From Myrica gale (lineage: Eukaryota; Streptophyta; Magnoliopsida; Fagales; Myricaceae), in contig OZ005601.1 of the NCBI GenBank assembly GCA_963930655.1, positions 13,202,001-13,266,000 of the forward strand: a stretch of 64,000 bases of DNA, given 5' to 3'. Under the pieces are notes generated by a model. That model searched no databases and was not told where the DNA came from. It worked only from the letters and a program-made list of their open reading frames with translations. Below are positions 1-11,554 of the stretch, one piece after another. The position numbers and the translations under genes are program-made. How positions within the stretch are numbered: the first letter of the stretch is position 1; the number at the start of each line of letters is the position of its first letter.

Positions 1-1052
1 TCATTTGATATATGTCAAAATCGAATTAATTTTCGTGATAAGAAAAATATATAATTAGTCACTATAATTTTAGAAAGGGATAAAATAGTCTTTGATGGGA
101 GAACTAACTATAAACGAAAGTGAAATCACATAGATTAATTTTATGCTTTTGTTATCACGATGACTAATTCAATTTTGACGTATATCACATAGACTGATTT
201 TGTATTTATCCCAATTTTTTAATTACAACTTGAAAGTTAAGAAATATGTCCAAATAAGTTTTTATAGGAAGAATTGTAAGTCGTTACCTCAAAAAAGTTG
301 TCAAATTAAAAGTTCATATCTGTAGTTCCCATCTACTGCCAAATTGCAATTGATCCCAAAAAGAGATATTTTCATATATGTTGACCCTATTGTTGTTGTG
401 TTTCCATTCCAGCAGGACTCTGATGGCCAGTTGATTTGGCATTTTTTTAATCAAAATTTTTTGCTAAAAAATTTATTTTCATTCTAAAATTTTGTTAAAC
501 AAATATAACTAAGTCAAAATTTTGATAAAATAAAAATAATTTTAAAATAATATCTCTCATCAAATCATTTATTTTAATTACAATAAACATAAAAAATTAA
601 TAAAATTATTTTTATCTTTACTTTTTTATCAAAAGGCAAAAATTACGCTGATTAAAATTTTTAATTTTTATTATTTAGTTAAAAAAATTATAACATTCAA
701 AGAGAGAATTTGTTGGTGTGACCAAACATACTAGAACAAACTTATCCACCTAAATCCGTATCCAGCCAAACGGTCCGCTGTGACTGTATTCGTGTTTGAC
801 CGACCGCTGGGCCAAACTGGAGCCCTGATTGGCCCCTCGTATCAAGGGTCCCCTATTATCCAAAGCAGTCCAAACAACTTGGAATTATTTTTTCATGCGG
901 TTCCTCTCCAGCAGCCTCCATAGAACTGAAATACTCCACTGTCAGATTTGTAATATTTCCCAGAAAGAAGAGTTGGAAAGGATGTCATCAATGGAGTTTA
1001 ATAGGGACACGTCAGATTTGGCACGGGAGATCCATGAAGCATTGTGGACCTT
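1..1052. other. AT-rich spacer, no gene seen
   Basis: This stretch is AT-rich, with many short direct and inverted A/T tracts. The only longer open frame (829-1086) has no recognisable domain and no splice context, so I do not call it a gene. It ends at the 8-bp target duplication of the hAT element that follows. Confidence 0.6.
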
Positions 1053-1060
1053 ACTTATAC

Positions 1061-2497
1061 CGTGGCGGAGCCAGAAACCCAACTAATGGGGGGCAAACTT
1101 TTAAAGAAAAATGATAAAAAAAAAATTTTACTACTTAATGCAAAAAAATGTCTTAAGAGTATAAATAAAAAAAATTAAGGACTAAAAACACTAAAAATAT
1201 TGAAATACACGTACCGTACTATTTGCTGATACTGAGAGGTGAAATTAAAGATTAAATTCTTGTTGTTCAAGACACCAATAGAGCATCAACTAATCACACA
1301 AACAAAAGTATTTATATATATATATATATATATATTATTTGTAAAACAAAACACATAAATAAAATAAAGTATTTTCAGCAATATAACTTTTTACTTCTAT
1401 GAATGAAGTACTTATTTTTTTTGCCAGAAAGGATGTGCCCTATGCTCAATAAGTCCTGCTGAATTTGTTGGGATCTGTAAAAAGAAAACATAACACATAA
1501 ATGAGAAAAATAAACAATTGCTGTATTTCTATTATTCTTGAAAGAAACAATAGCAAATCGAAGCATATTGGAAAAAGAAGCCAAATTATCCAAAGTTCAA
1601 AAAGAATTCAGGTTCCAATGGCATAAAAATACTTCTCACCCTTGCTATAGTTTTTTTAGTGTGACAGTACTATTGAACACTGGCTTCTCAAGAGTGGAAT
1701 CTCTATCAACAATAAAATAACCCGAAATTGCAAGGAGAAAATACATACTTGGTAAATGATAATAGAAAAAAAATTTGGACAAAAAGTTCAATCTTAACAT
1801 CCAAATAACTATTCTACTCCACTTACAAAATGAGAAAACAGAAAAATCGTAGTTCAAAGTGCTCATTACCTGGCTAAATTAATGACTAAAATTTTGAAGA
1901 AATAGATTTATAACTTGATTCAAACGTCACAAATTACAATGGAAAAGAAGTTCAAGTGTGTTGCGTGTCCATCTTTACTTACTAGAAATAGAATAGTGAA
2001 AAGAACATCTTGGATACATAAAAGACAGTAGAACAAACACAAAAGACAACGAAATATTCGTCGCAAATTTCACGACATAAATTAAAAGACATAAAAGACA
2101 AAAGAACAAAAAAAAACAGTACTAGAATAGTGAAAACATTTATTTCAATTATTACAACACACAACGATTATCAGGAATCAGGAGAAGTATATGAAATATT
2201 CGTCGCAAAATTCACGACAACGTCGACAAGTTAATATAGGATTTCAAATTTTGACATAAATAAATATCTCTCTGCTTATTCTTTTAATTTGATTTTGAGG
2301 TATTGGGCTGGTTGGGTTTTAAGGGGGCGGGCTGATTCATCTAGGCAGGCAAGGGGGTAAGCATAATTTTTATTTGGCCAAGGGGGGCAAACCTAATAAA
2401 AAATAAAATAAAAAATAAAAAATACGTGTAAAACAAATTTTTGGGGGGAGCCAACCGGGGCAATGGCCCCGGTTCGCCCCCCCCTCCCTCCGCCGAT
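1061..2497. mobile_element. Non-autonomous hAT element related to the 33.8-37.5 kb transposon
   Basis: The element begins cgtggcggagccag and ends ctccctccgccgat, giving imperfect terminal inverted repeats. It is flanked by 8-bp duplications differing at one base (acttatac at 1053-1060, gcttatac at 2498-2505), the size expected for hAT insertion. Its first ~190 bp align by eye with the start of the element at 33801 (shared stretches such as 'caaattttaaag', 'aatgtctta' and 'attgaaatacatgta'). The G-rich right subterminal part resembles that element's right end. No transposase frame remains, so it looks like a deletion derivative that could only move in trans. The interior is not recognised. Confidence 0.75.
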
Positions 2498-2505
2498 GCT
2501 TATAC

Positions 2506-3600
2506 GCCTCATTCGGTCCCCTCTTTCTCTCGTTCTACACAGCGGTCACCGCCATCTTTTCTTATACTAATCTCTTATAGCTGTCCCGACAAAAGACACG
2601 GACACTCTTGTCTCGTAGATTCCACGGCCGTGGCTAGAACCTCTTGAGATCCCAGAACGAAACACTGCTTTTCGGGAGGTAGAAGCCTACTGGACATTCC
2701 GCGCATCCGATTCTGGTACATTCGCATTCCTAGGAAATATTGCACTTTGTTTCTCTCTCTCTTTTTTTTTTTCACAGTTGTTCCGGATTGCATATTGCTT
2801 GTATAAATTTCATAATAATGTGGGGGTTGCACCTAGTAGGTTTAGTTTCCACCATAACTCACCGTGCAAAGGAAATTTACGATAAAAGAGTATCGGGTCA
2901 AGCTGAAAGTGCCCCTGTTTGCATTCGAATTTCATATGAGCGAAGCACGAATAAACTATGAATAACCCCTAAGATGATGATTTTTGCTCTACAAATTGAT
3001 ATCGACAAAAATCCTCACTCTTCTGCGATTATACGTGGCGTTCTTTGGATTGTAAATCCAAGGGAATGTATGGAGGCATAAATTTCACTTAATTACTCTG
3101 TTTGCACTGGAGTTATGTAGAAGAGAAGCAAGAGAAAAACGAAAAATAACCCCTACAATGATATTTTTTTCTCGACAAGTTGATATCAACAAAAATTCTT
3201 CATTTTTCCGCGATTATGGGTGGCGTTCTTTGCATTGTGTAAATCTAAGAGACAGGTATGGATGCCGTAACTTCATCTTCTAGACATATTTTCTATTTTG
3301 TCATTTGAATGCTAATGCTTTTTAGCCTTTTCCTTTCTTCTCTTTTGTAGAGATTTTCTTCTTTTTATTTGTTTAAGTGAACACCATAGTATGCGATTAC
3401 AAACCAGTTCATAATTCATTTTCAAGATATTTTCTATGTGGGTATAATCTCTATGTGAACCTTGTGCAACTAAAATTCCATTCTCTGGGCTTACACTCAC
3501 ATTACTTAAAAATTTTGACCCAAAATATGGCCTCTTTGTCAAGAAGAACATAGATTTGAATTTGGTGGTAAATGGCTTTCTCAAAATTTCCTGTCATTGT
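2506..3600. other. Upstream region of VPS55
   Basis: This interval lies between the hAT element and the VPS55 start codon. It probably holds the promoter and untranslated leader, but I could not place a transcription start or leader exon. It contains the tandem duplication listed separately. Open frames on both strands have no recognisable protein. Confidence 0.4.
2917..3283. repeat. Diverged tandem duplication, ~183-bp period
   Basis: Two adjacent copies start at 2917 and 3100, both opening with 'gtttgca'. They share 'aataacccct', 'ttgatatc.acaaaaat', 'gcgattat.cgtggcgttcttt' and 'tatgga.gc'. The copies have diverged clearly, so the duplication is old. It sits 0.4-0.8 kb upstream of the VPS55 start and may fall in its promoter. 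Confidence 0.75.
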
Positions 3601-3718
3601 AGCACGACTTGATAAATCGCGTCTCCTTCCCATAGGTATGCTTCTTAAATATCTGCCTTAGTAACATGTTCTGTTTCAGTTGTTCTTCTCTATGAGGTGA
3701 GGCAGCCAAGTTTTGTTG

Positions 3719-4994
3719 ATGGCAGACTTACCAGGTTATATGCGTGCTTGCTTGCAATCTGGCAAACTTGCTTTGTTGGCAATTTTGGTCTCTGGAGGGA
3801 TTGTGTTGCAAATTTTGGTCAGTGGCATCTTTCCTTTTGATCATAGTTGAATGGTAATATAAATTGAAGGAACAAAGGTTGTGCTGCGAGTTTATTTAGT
3901 GTTTTCTTATGTATAATGTGTGATGCTGCAGGCATGTGCTTTGTACAACAATTGGTGGCCGATGCTAACGGGTAAGTGACTAAAGTTTTTGGTCTATGAT
4001 GTGAGCACTGGGTTTTGACGCTCTCTATATGGTTATCCCGCTTTGGTGCTTCTTATTGAGCTTTTATTACAGAGATGGACGTGTGTATGCAACTACAAGA
4101 TTTTTTTTTGTGGGAGAGAGAAGGTTGTAACTTATCTAGTTCTTTTTTAATGGCTGAATAAAAACTGGAGGAATGGATATGTATGGGATTCTGGTAGGTC
4201 AACGGTTTACCTGAATTCTATATTAATCGAGGATGGTTGAGTAGAACTTAAAGTACCTGATTGTGTGTGGTATAACTTCCTAAACTTGGATAATGTACAG
4301 TATTCTCTACACAACTGTTCACATGCATGCAGAAGCATAATCATGCCTGCCATTGTTGCGTACAATTCGAGCATCAGATTTCGTTAATGAGTTTGTTAAT
4401 TTTCCTTGCTGTACTAGTCAATGTAATCTTTGCTAGTCTGTGAGGCTTTTTCTTTCTACCCATTTTGATTTTGAGTATATAAGTTTGCTAATAGATGGAT
4501 GTTTCCATTGAATAGGGTGGCTTGGGATTTCTTCTATATAAAAATGTTGGTCTTTGTTGGTTTCTTCATTTGACAGTAACGTTGTCCCATTATTACCTTG
4601 CAGTATTGATGTATGTGTTTCTTCCCTTGCCTCTGCTGTTTTTTGCTGGATCCGATAGTTCTGCTCTGTTTTCTGAATCAGATAACAGGCAAGTCCACTT
4701 AGAACTAACCAAAAATTAAAATTTTGTCATTTTGCTGAATTTGGGGTGAACCATTAAATTAACCGTCTCAATTTCTTTCTCCCAATTGAATGATGAAACA
4801 GCTGGGTGAATGCAAGTAAGTTCTTGACTGGAGCGACTGCTATCGGAAGTATTGCCATACCAGCTATATTAAAACATGCTGGTGTTATTGGTTGGGGAGC
4901 TCTGGCGATGGAGCTCTCGTCCTTTTTTATATTTGTATTTGCCATAATGTGTTACATTCGGATCAATGCTGACGACGAATACAGTTCTCTCTGA
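3719..4994 (+). CDS. VPS55: VPS55 homologue (LEPROT/Vps55 family membrane protein), 4 exons
   Basis: The exons are 3719-3817, 3932-3971, 4604-4688 and 4802-4994, together encoding 138 aa. The length and order match plant VPS55: start MADLPGYMRACL, then 'ALYNNWWPML', 'PLPLLFF', 'SESDNSWVNASKFLTGA' and 'HAGVIGWGALA'. The family consists of small proteins with four membrane spans that act with VPS38 or VPS68 in late endosome-to-vacuole trafficking. The four hydrophobic segments here are near residues 17-33, 47-65, 83-100 and 106-130. Introns 1 and 2 are GT-AG. Intron 3 has a GC donor. The start is the first ATG and matches the family N terminus. The frame is complete, with no lesion. An AG acceptor just upstream (~3679) suggests a leader intron. 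Confidence 0.95.
4689..4801 (+). other. GC-AG intron of VPS55
   Basis: Exon 3 ends ...GATAACAG and is followed by GCAAGT, not GTAAGT. Exon 4 begins CTGGGTGAATGC. Joining at this GC donor gives D-N-S-W-V-N, the family sequence. The nearest GT, at 4694, would add residues and break the frame. AG|GCAAGT is the usual consensus of the minor GC-AG class. Confidence 0.85.
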
Positions 4995-5800
4995 GATACA
5001 GCTCACCAGGGGCCCTGCTCTAATGTTGTAAAGAAAGTATCAGGCTTTAGTTCCATATTCGAGGTTTTTTGTTTCTTCAATTTTTTGAGCTTAACCTTCC
5101 TTAGTCGCATTAGTGGGAGTCATATTTTTGCATCCATGTGGTGAGGTGCCTTTATTGCAATAGATATGTTTGGAAACGTTTTTGTTTGATTAGTGATTGA
5201 ATCAAGAAGGCTATCCTTTGCTGCTGCCAGATAGTGCTACCTGTTTGCAAACTTCTTGCTTAAAAATGGTTGAACTGACTAAGTTCTTTATACCCACAGG
5301 AATAGCAGATGGTGGTTGATATGGAGGCTAACCTGACCACTTATTTGGTGGGTCGTCCCTTTAGTGGCTGACCTCTCTGAATGGAAGTGAATGCCTGAAT
5401 TCTTGAATGAATAATATTAGCAAGGCCCATTGGTATCAAAACCTGCAATTTATAGGATTTCTTGCTAAGACTACCAACCAAAACAACAGTAAATCATATT
5501 GTTTTATTTTTTCATATGCGATCTCTGTATTATCATCTCAAAATACTGTCATCATTAGAGATATCAGAATAAATTTCAATATTAAATACATCCATCAAAA
5601 ACTATAAAAAAGTTATGTTGAGTGAAGTTTTTTCTAGGGTAAACCCATTAGGGGAGTTGAGACAAATTGAAAGCCATAGATCCGTTCCATGGTATCACAT
5701 CACTAGAGTTTTCTTGCCAAAGACAATACTAATGCTCCCAGCAAAATTATTTTCTAAAAGACAAGGCAAGTAAAAAAGCCCTAGCACAACGAGCTCATAA
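4995..5800. other. VPS55 3' side and spacer
   Basis: The likely VPS55 3' UTR extends past 5000. From about 5290 to 5420 there is a block starting near 'atggaggctaacctgaccac' that reappears, diverged, at about 9988-10105. No other gene is visible. Confidence 0.45.
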
Positions 5801-5804
5801 AAAA

Positions 5805-6085
5805 AAGTCAAAATTACCCAAATAGTTAGTGGTTTCACTTTGTTACAATTTAGTGTATGTGGTTTCAACTTTAACGATTTGGTTATGTGATTACTAATAT
5901 GATGCATGACATTCTTTCGTCCACACTTTCATTAAGACCCTGAGACATGTCAATTTTTAAATACCTAGACAAAACTCATGTGACATTTTTAAGGGATCTC
6001 TTTGTATCATATATGAAGTTAGAATCACATGGATCAAATTGTAACAAAGTGAAATTATAGGAATCATTTGGATAATTTCGCCAAA
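5805..6085. repeat. MITE-like inverted repeat
   Basis: The left side 'aaattacccaaatag...' followed by 'ttcactttgttacaattt' is mirrored on the right as 'aaattgtaacaaagtgaa' and then a complement of 'aaattatccaaatg'. The two arms enclose ~150 bp with no coding potential. I did not find a convincing target duplication, so the superfamily is open. Confidence 0.6.
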
Positions 6086-6262
6086 AATATAAAAAAAACC
6101 CTAGAAAATAAACAATGTCTCCTGAGCTCAGTCATTTTTTGAAAAAAAAAAAGAGAGATATTTATATGATTTAAAAACTTTAATAAAAATTAATCACAAA
6201 ATTTTAAAGAAAAATAAATTAAGAAAAAGGTAAGAATTTTTTTTTTTTTTAAAAAATCGAAT

Positions 6263-6564
6263 CCTCCACCAATCTCCCCTTCCACGGCACACGGGAGAAA
6301 GGATCTCTCCCCTTAAGCATCGGTTGCACTTGGCAGTGAGCTCCCCTAAACATGTTCGAGTCGGATGTTGCTGGCGAGATAAATGTTGGTGAAAGGCTGC
6401 TCATGCAGAAATTGCTTCTGAGAAAATAGGATAATACAGAGCGACATTGGTATGATCACTTTACAAGATTGCATATATCTCCCCTCCACCGATCTCCCCT
6501 TCCGCGGCTCACGGGAGAAGGGATCTCTCCCCTTAAGCACAGGTGGCGGTGAGCTCCCCTATCC
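6263..6564. repeat. ~85-bp direct repeats flanking a captured WRKY fragment
   Basis: Near-identical blocks begin 'cctccacc.atctcccctt' at 6263 and 6483 (220-bp offset). Both contain 'ggatctctccccttaagca' and end near 'gagctcccct'. Between them lies only the WRKY-derived sequence described separately. The arrangement suggests insertion of filler DNA together with duplication of the flank. Confidence 0.75.
6348..6472 (-). pseudogene. Captured fragment of the WRKY gene at 25.2-27.1 kb
   Basis: Bases 6348-6429 match the exon 3 region of the WRKY gene around 25416-25508 with few differences and an ~8-bp deletion. Bases 6429-6472 match its intron 2 around 26325-26373 (shared 'acagagcgacat' and 'gtatgatca.tttacaa'). 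The ~0.8 kb that separates the two blocks in the donor is missing. The presence of intron sequence points to a DNA-level copy, not a retrocopy. It is too short to encode anything. Confidence 0.75.
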
Positions 6565-6786
6565 CGCAGGTCTTCTAAGTTCTAAAAACACTGATCCTAA
6601 AATCAAAATATTCGTGAAAAGCATAGGGGTCCCACTGGCCAATTTTCCTATCTATGGCGCCAATCCTAAATTCAAAATCAAAATCGTAAAAAGAATAGAC
6701 GCCAATTTTTATATTACTACGGAGTTAGATTGAGAATGCTGAAACTTGAAAAGTTAGCAAAGTCCAAAAAGTATTTCTTTTTTTCT

Positions 6787-8034
6787 TGTTCTTCTTCCAT
6801 GGAAAGCAGCCAAGCCAAAGAAGCCGAGCAACATGGCTCTGAACTCTCCTCACTAAGCGTAGACGCTTTACACACAACTCCCCCAAATGAATACAAGAGG
6901 AAACGGTGGAGAAAATACGTTTGATTGGATCCAAAGACTGGCCTGTATCTTTAATAGCGTCGTCATCCTGGACATTAATCTACCCTTACCAGGAGCGGAC
7001 AGAGTCGAACAGCTAGTCAGCTAGAATCATGGGTTCAACATAATTGTGGTAAGTACGGGGATATTAATGCTTCGATGCATCGTGATCTGCTAACTGGAGA
7101 GACGTTAGCCTATTGCTTCGTCTCCTATAAAACTCGCAAGGTATGGCGTTTCCTTTCTTTACTTTTCTCAATAAATAATTTTTTGTGACTTTAGGCTTCT
7201 TTATTTTCTCTAGATTGGACTCGAGTTTTGTACGTTTACCGGTAAATCAACGTGTTCTGTGTACTCTTCTGACAAAAAAGAAAGAAAGATAAAGTCATAT
7301 TTTGTCCCCTAAATATGAGCACAAATTATAATTAACTCCTTAACAATTTCAAAACTATAATTTAAGACTTTTAACATTTGAAGCTCATTAATTCATGCCT
7401 CGTCAAAATCAGGTTTTAAATCAGACGGAAAATCATGAAAAAATTGATCAAAATGTCCCTCTAAGATAAAAATACTAAAAATATTAAAAAAAATCATTAG
7501 AAATAAAAGATTATATTTTTTAAATAAAATTATTGAAACTCTTTTTAATAATCTATTTTTATTTTTATCTATTTCTTAAATTTTTATTATATTATTTACT
7601 TTTTAAAACTTGGTCTTAGAAGGGTATTTCGATCATTTTACATGATTTTTCGATATGAATTGTTAAGTTTCAAAAGTTAAGGATCTTAAATTATCATTTT
7701 GAAAGTTATGCGACTTAATTAATTTTTATTCATACTCACGGGACTAACTATAACATTACTCCGAAAATAAAATTACAGAAGTACAAAGGCCCATTAGTAG
7801 TATATCGTTGTATGATGTTGATCTATCAAATATTGCTTCTACTTTTTTTTCACCATGGAACAAGTTCTGCAATATATAGTAATTGTTCAGAAATCGCTAA
7901 TTAAGCACAAGAGGTGTCTTTAACCTTTTTTTTATGGCGTTTGATCTTAGGAAGCTGAGAATGCTGAGAAGAATCTAAATGGCCATAAATTGGAGGGGGG
8001 TAACATATTGTCAGCCTACTTAGATGGTGTTTGA
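6787..8034 (+). pseudogene. eIF3b-like RRM pseudogene, copy A
   Basis: This copy shares its layout and most sequence with copy C (16543-17332). The first exon starts at 'atggaaagcagccaagcc' and ends 'actcgcaag|gtatgg' at 7140. The second exon, from 7951, reads EAENAEKNLNGHKLEG and stops at 8032-8034. Exon 1 is broken: the frame closes at 6922-6924, and stops such as 'cagctagtcagctag' interrupt the RRM part. The intron is enlarged by the MITE-like inverted repeat at 7287-7765. It cannot make an RRM protein. Confidence 0.75.
7287..7765. repeat. MITE-like inverted repeat inside eIF3b pseudogene intron
   Basis: The left arm 'agtcatattttgtccc...cacaaattataattaact' is mirrored on the right by the complement of 'aattaattaagtcgcataact' and 'gataatttaagatccttaac'. 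The arms are about 110 bp and diverged, around an AT-rich middle. It lies wholly in the intron-equivalent of copy A and is absent from copy C. Confidence 0.55.
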
Positions 8035-9290
8035 GCAAAAGGTGAGTAACGTCTCCTCTCTCTTTTTGGCTTCTCACTATTTGACCTTTGTTGATCACCC
8101 AGGTGGCATTTTTGGAAAGAGAGTTCAGTTTAAGTTCTGATTTTAGCTTCAAGACTAGTTTTGAGTCTCCGTCTTTGTTTGGTGAATCGTAGTTTTAAAA
8201 CTGGGTTTATTTTGTTCATAGCGGATAAGTCCATCATTCCGCAATTAAAACTACAATCCTTCCTCAAAGCTAAAGTTTATTCATTTATTCTATTCAATCC
8301 CTAAACAAATCCTTGTTATCTGGTTTATTTTTATTATTTAAAAGATAATAACAATAAAAAAATATAATTCAATAATAATAAAAAAATCTCCCCTCCCCAA
8401 CTTGTCACCACCTATTTATTATCTAAGTGTGCCTTATATATATCTTTTTATTTTTTAGAAAAAGATGGTTGTACGTCCAAATTTTATTAAAATCCCTCAT
8501 TTATGGTGAAAGATCGACGTGGTAACAATCAACTTTTACCGACTACAAGTAAAACACCAAAATTCAAGCTAAAAGTCATACCTAAAAAAACCAACCAGGT
8601 TAATTGTTGGTTTCTTATAATAACAAAGGGAATTTTTGCTAAAGTTATTTTAATTGTTAAGAATTTCTTTTATTTAATAATTACTGAATTTTTGACTTTG
8701 AAAAGCTATATTTTTATAAGCTCTTATTCTCTGCTTATTGATTTGTTAAACTAATTTTCTTTATTTTTAGAGGGTTTTGAGGGCGTGGATCAAGCTTAGA
8801 TGGTATGCAGACAAGATTAAATTATGAAATAAAGTGTTGGAGACTAGAAATTTAGAATGTTAATAACTTTATTTAAGTTTATGTTTTTCAAAACCGATGT
8901 TTTTAATTTTGAACAATTGCATTAAATTTCTTTATCCTTGTAGAGTTATTTATATAGAAGCAAATGTCTATTACGTGGCCTTTTGGGTTGGATTGTGACA
9001 TTTAAGGTGTTGGGTTGAGTAATGTTCTTAGATTATAGACCTACTAGAAGACTCTTAAGATATGTATCTCCCGAACAAACTGATATATATCAAAATTGCC
9101 TAGAAAAAAAACTGGTATCAAAACTGTTGATGTGATCCAAGAAGGGTTTTTAAATTGGAAGAGAGAAGGATTGTGCGGCATTATACATAGGATCGGGAAA
9201 AGACACTTCCACAAGAGAAATGAACAAGCATTGTTGGGCAAATCACAAGATTCATCTCAGGATAAAGCTTTCAGACAAAAGGGCTTGTAG
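8035..9290. repeat. Spacer with a dispersed repeat shared with 51.36-51.5 kb
   Basis: The block around 8455-8610 ('acgtccaaattttatt', 'gtggtaacaat', 'ctacaagt.aaacacc') recurs diverged at 51365-51510. It is probably the end of a transposable element; the abundant family is not identified. No gene is visible in the interval. Confidence 0.4.
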
Positions 9291-9560
9291 AGCAGAAGTT
9301 TCCATTAGAGGGGGAGTGTGTAATGTAGTACAGTTTATAAGATGATTTGTAAAAAAAATGTGCATTAATGGACTTTAGAGATTGGAGCAATCTGGTTATA
9401 TGTTCATACGCCCGAGAGAGATTTGAATATGCACGTGTGAGAGTAACATTAGAAAGAAGCTACAAGTTTGAGTAATTAATATAATATAATTGAGCCCAGA
9501 CGCATTGAGATCAATCACTCTCATAAACTCCCATAAAAGTCCATCTCTCAAAATTTTCAT
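9291..9560 (+). mobile_element. Possible Copia-type 3' end (polypurine tract and LTR start)
   Basis: The motif 'attagagggggagtg' followed by TGTAATGTAG resembles the polypurine tract and LTR start of Ty1/Copia retrotransposons. I found no matching 5' LTR, no target duplication and no pol domain in the open frame just upstream (9096-9290), so this is only a candidate remnant. Confidence 0.3.
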
Positions 9561-10274
9561 CTAGAAACTTAAATTTAACTTGTCAATTATAGATATATTT
9601 TCACTTTTTTAGGAAATTATTCAAAAAATAATTTTTTTACAGCTAAACAGCAAAATCTTAAAATTTTCACACAAACTTTAACACTTTTTCACACAAACTA
9701 ATAATTTTTCTTAAAAGAGAGAAATCTATCAAATCATCTCTCTGCATACTTTTTCCATAATTTCTAATATTTTTTTATTAAAAATGTATAACGACACTTT
9801 TTCATAAATTCTCATTAAACTTAATTCACAATCAAACATTTTTAAATTTTTCACGGATTTTACATAAACTCAGAAAAATAAAATTCTCAAAATTTTCTCC
9901 GAAAAAACTTATATGAAATTTTTTAACTTGTCAAAATCTCCTAATTTCCTTCTTTATACCAACAATAATAACATAAATGTGTTGTTATGGAGGCTGACCT
10001 GACCACCCATTTAGTGGGTCATCCTGACTGTGGCTAGCATTGCAGATTCTAAATGGAAGTTTGGGCCTATTGTCGAATGACTAATATTAGTTGAGTCCAA
10101 GATGGCTCCTTTTCGAACTTGTCATATTTGAAGATACATCTCTAGAAAATTGGCTGGATGATAGAAAATCAAAGTAGTCATCAAGTCGGTCTTTTTTTTT
10201 TTTTAAGAAAAGGCGAAGGCACATTCAAATTTTATTAACAACTTCTAAAATAACAGCTCTGATAACTAGGCAAG

Positions 10275-11186
10275 TGAGTAGGAATGTGTAACGGTGAATT
10301 AGGTGTCGGTTTGGCCAAAACCGACACGTCACCGTTACGGATAGCGAGAAGCAATTGAAACATGCATGATATCGGTTGGCCACAAAATCGGTACTTAACG
10401 GTGTCGGTTACATGGTAACCGGCACACATTGTAACCATGCAAAATTGCACCACAGGAGATCAAGCAGATCAGCGAGGGTGCCAAGAAAGTTCCGCTGGAT
10501 TAATAGGAAAGGAAAAAAAAAGCAGTTAACTCAGTGAAGAGGATTTAACCCTGCACAAAATATTTCTGCTGGAACCGGAAAGGAAAAAAACAAAATTAAT
10601 GCTCTTTATTCTAATTCACATACTCACAGTATCCACGAAAAGAGTTGAAACCAAATTATAACACATCCAAAAAAAACTGCAAAGAGCTCTTAGACTTTGC
10701 TATTGGTGATCCTAAGCGCTCTTTGCACAGATGGGAGAGTTTAATCTCACAAAAGTAGATCAAAGGCTCAACGATCGATCTGAAAATTTGGCTAAGTACT
10801 GCCATCACATATCAAGAAACTTGCTTGGAAGCTTCGAGAACACGACCAGTCATGCTGGACAGAAAATGAAGAAGGTGTTGAGGAGTGCAATGGAAAACAG
10901 GACCAGTCATCCATAAACTTGCAGCGTCCTTGGCATCTTATCAGAGGAAGGCGACAACGACGAGGTGGGGGCGAGAGACGTCCGAGAGGGAGAGAGTGAG
11001 TAGAGAAAGAGAGGGGTGGGTGCTTGGTTTAGTTTTTAGGTTTAGGGAGTATCATGGACAGACTTCGTTTTATTAATTATTTTAAAAAAAAACAACATGA
11101 AACTGTGAAATCTCCGGACTCCCGGCAGTTGGTGATGGTACTGTTTAACCGTCACCGGCGGTTCATTTGAACAGCCCTGTGGGTGA
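10275..11186. mobile_element. Candidate hAT-like non-autonomous element
   Basis: The left side 'taggaatgtgtaacggtg' with repeated 'accggt/ccgaca' motifs, and the right side 'ccgtcaccggcggttc...gaacagccct', look like the subterminal parts of the hAT elements delimited elsewhere here. The flanking 8-mers match at only about five positions, so the ends are uncertain. The interior includes two short open frames (10731-11076) with no recognisable family. Confidence 0.35.
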
Positions 11187-11554
11187 GGCATATCTTAAGG
11201 CCCCAAATTAGGAGGGCCTAAATTATAGGAAAATTAAAATTAAAAAGAAAAAATCTATTTTTTTAAAATAAAACTTAATAAAGGCCTACAAATTTAAAAA
11301 TTAGTTTACAAAATTAACAAAAAACTGAACGTCCTAAAAAAAGTCTCACAAATACCACAGTTTGCAATTATTATCACGAATCCAATTGACGATCACCTGA
11401 GAATCACTTTCGATTTAAATAATATTATATCCAAGCTGTTTATCTCTTTTAACACTATCAAGCATAAAAGCTGCACTTTAGAGTTGGATCTGATGGCTAT
11501 AAAGCTTGAAAACCCGGATTTAAAATTATTTGGACATCTCTAATAATTCTACCT

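Noticed and set aside
829-1086. 85-codon frame before the first hAT element
   Set aside because: No domain, and it runs into the transposon terminus, so its end is set by the insertion.
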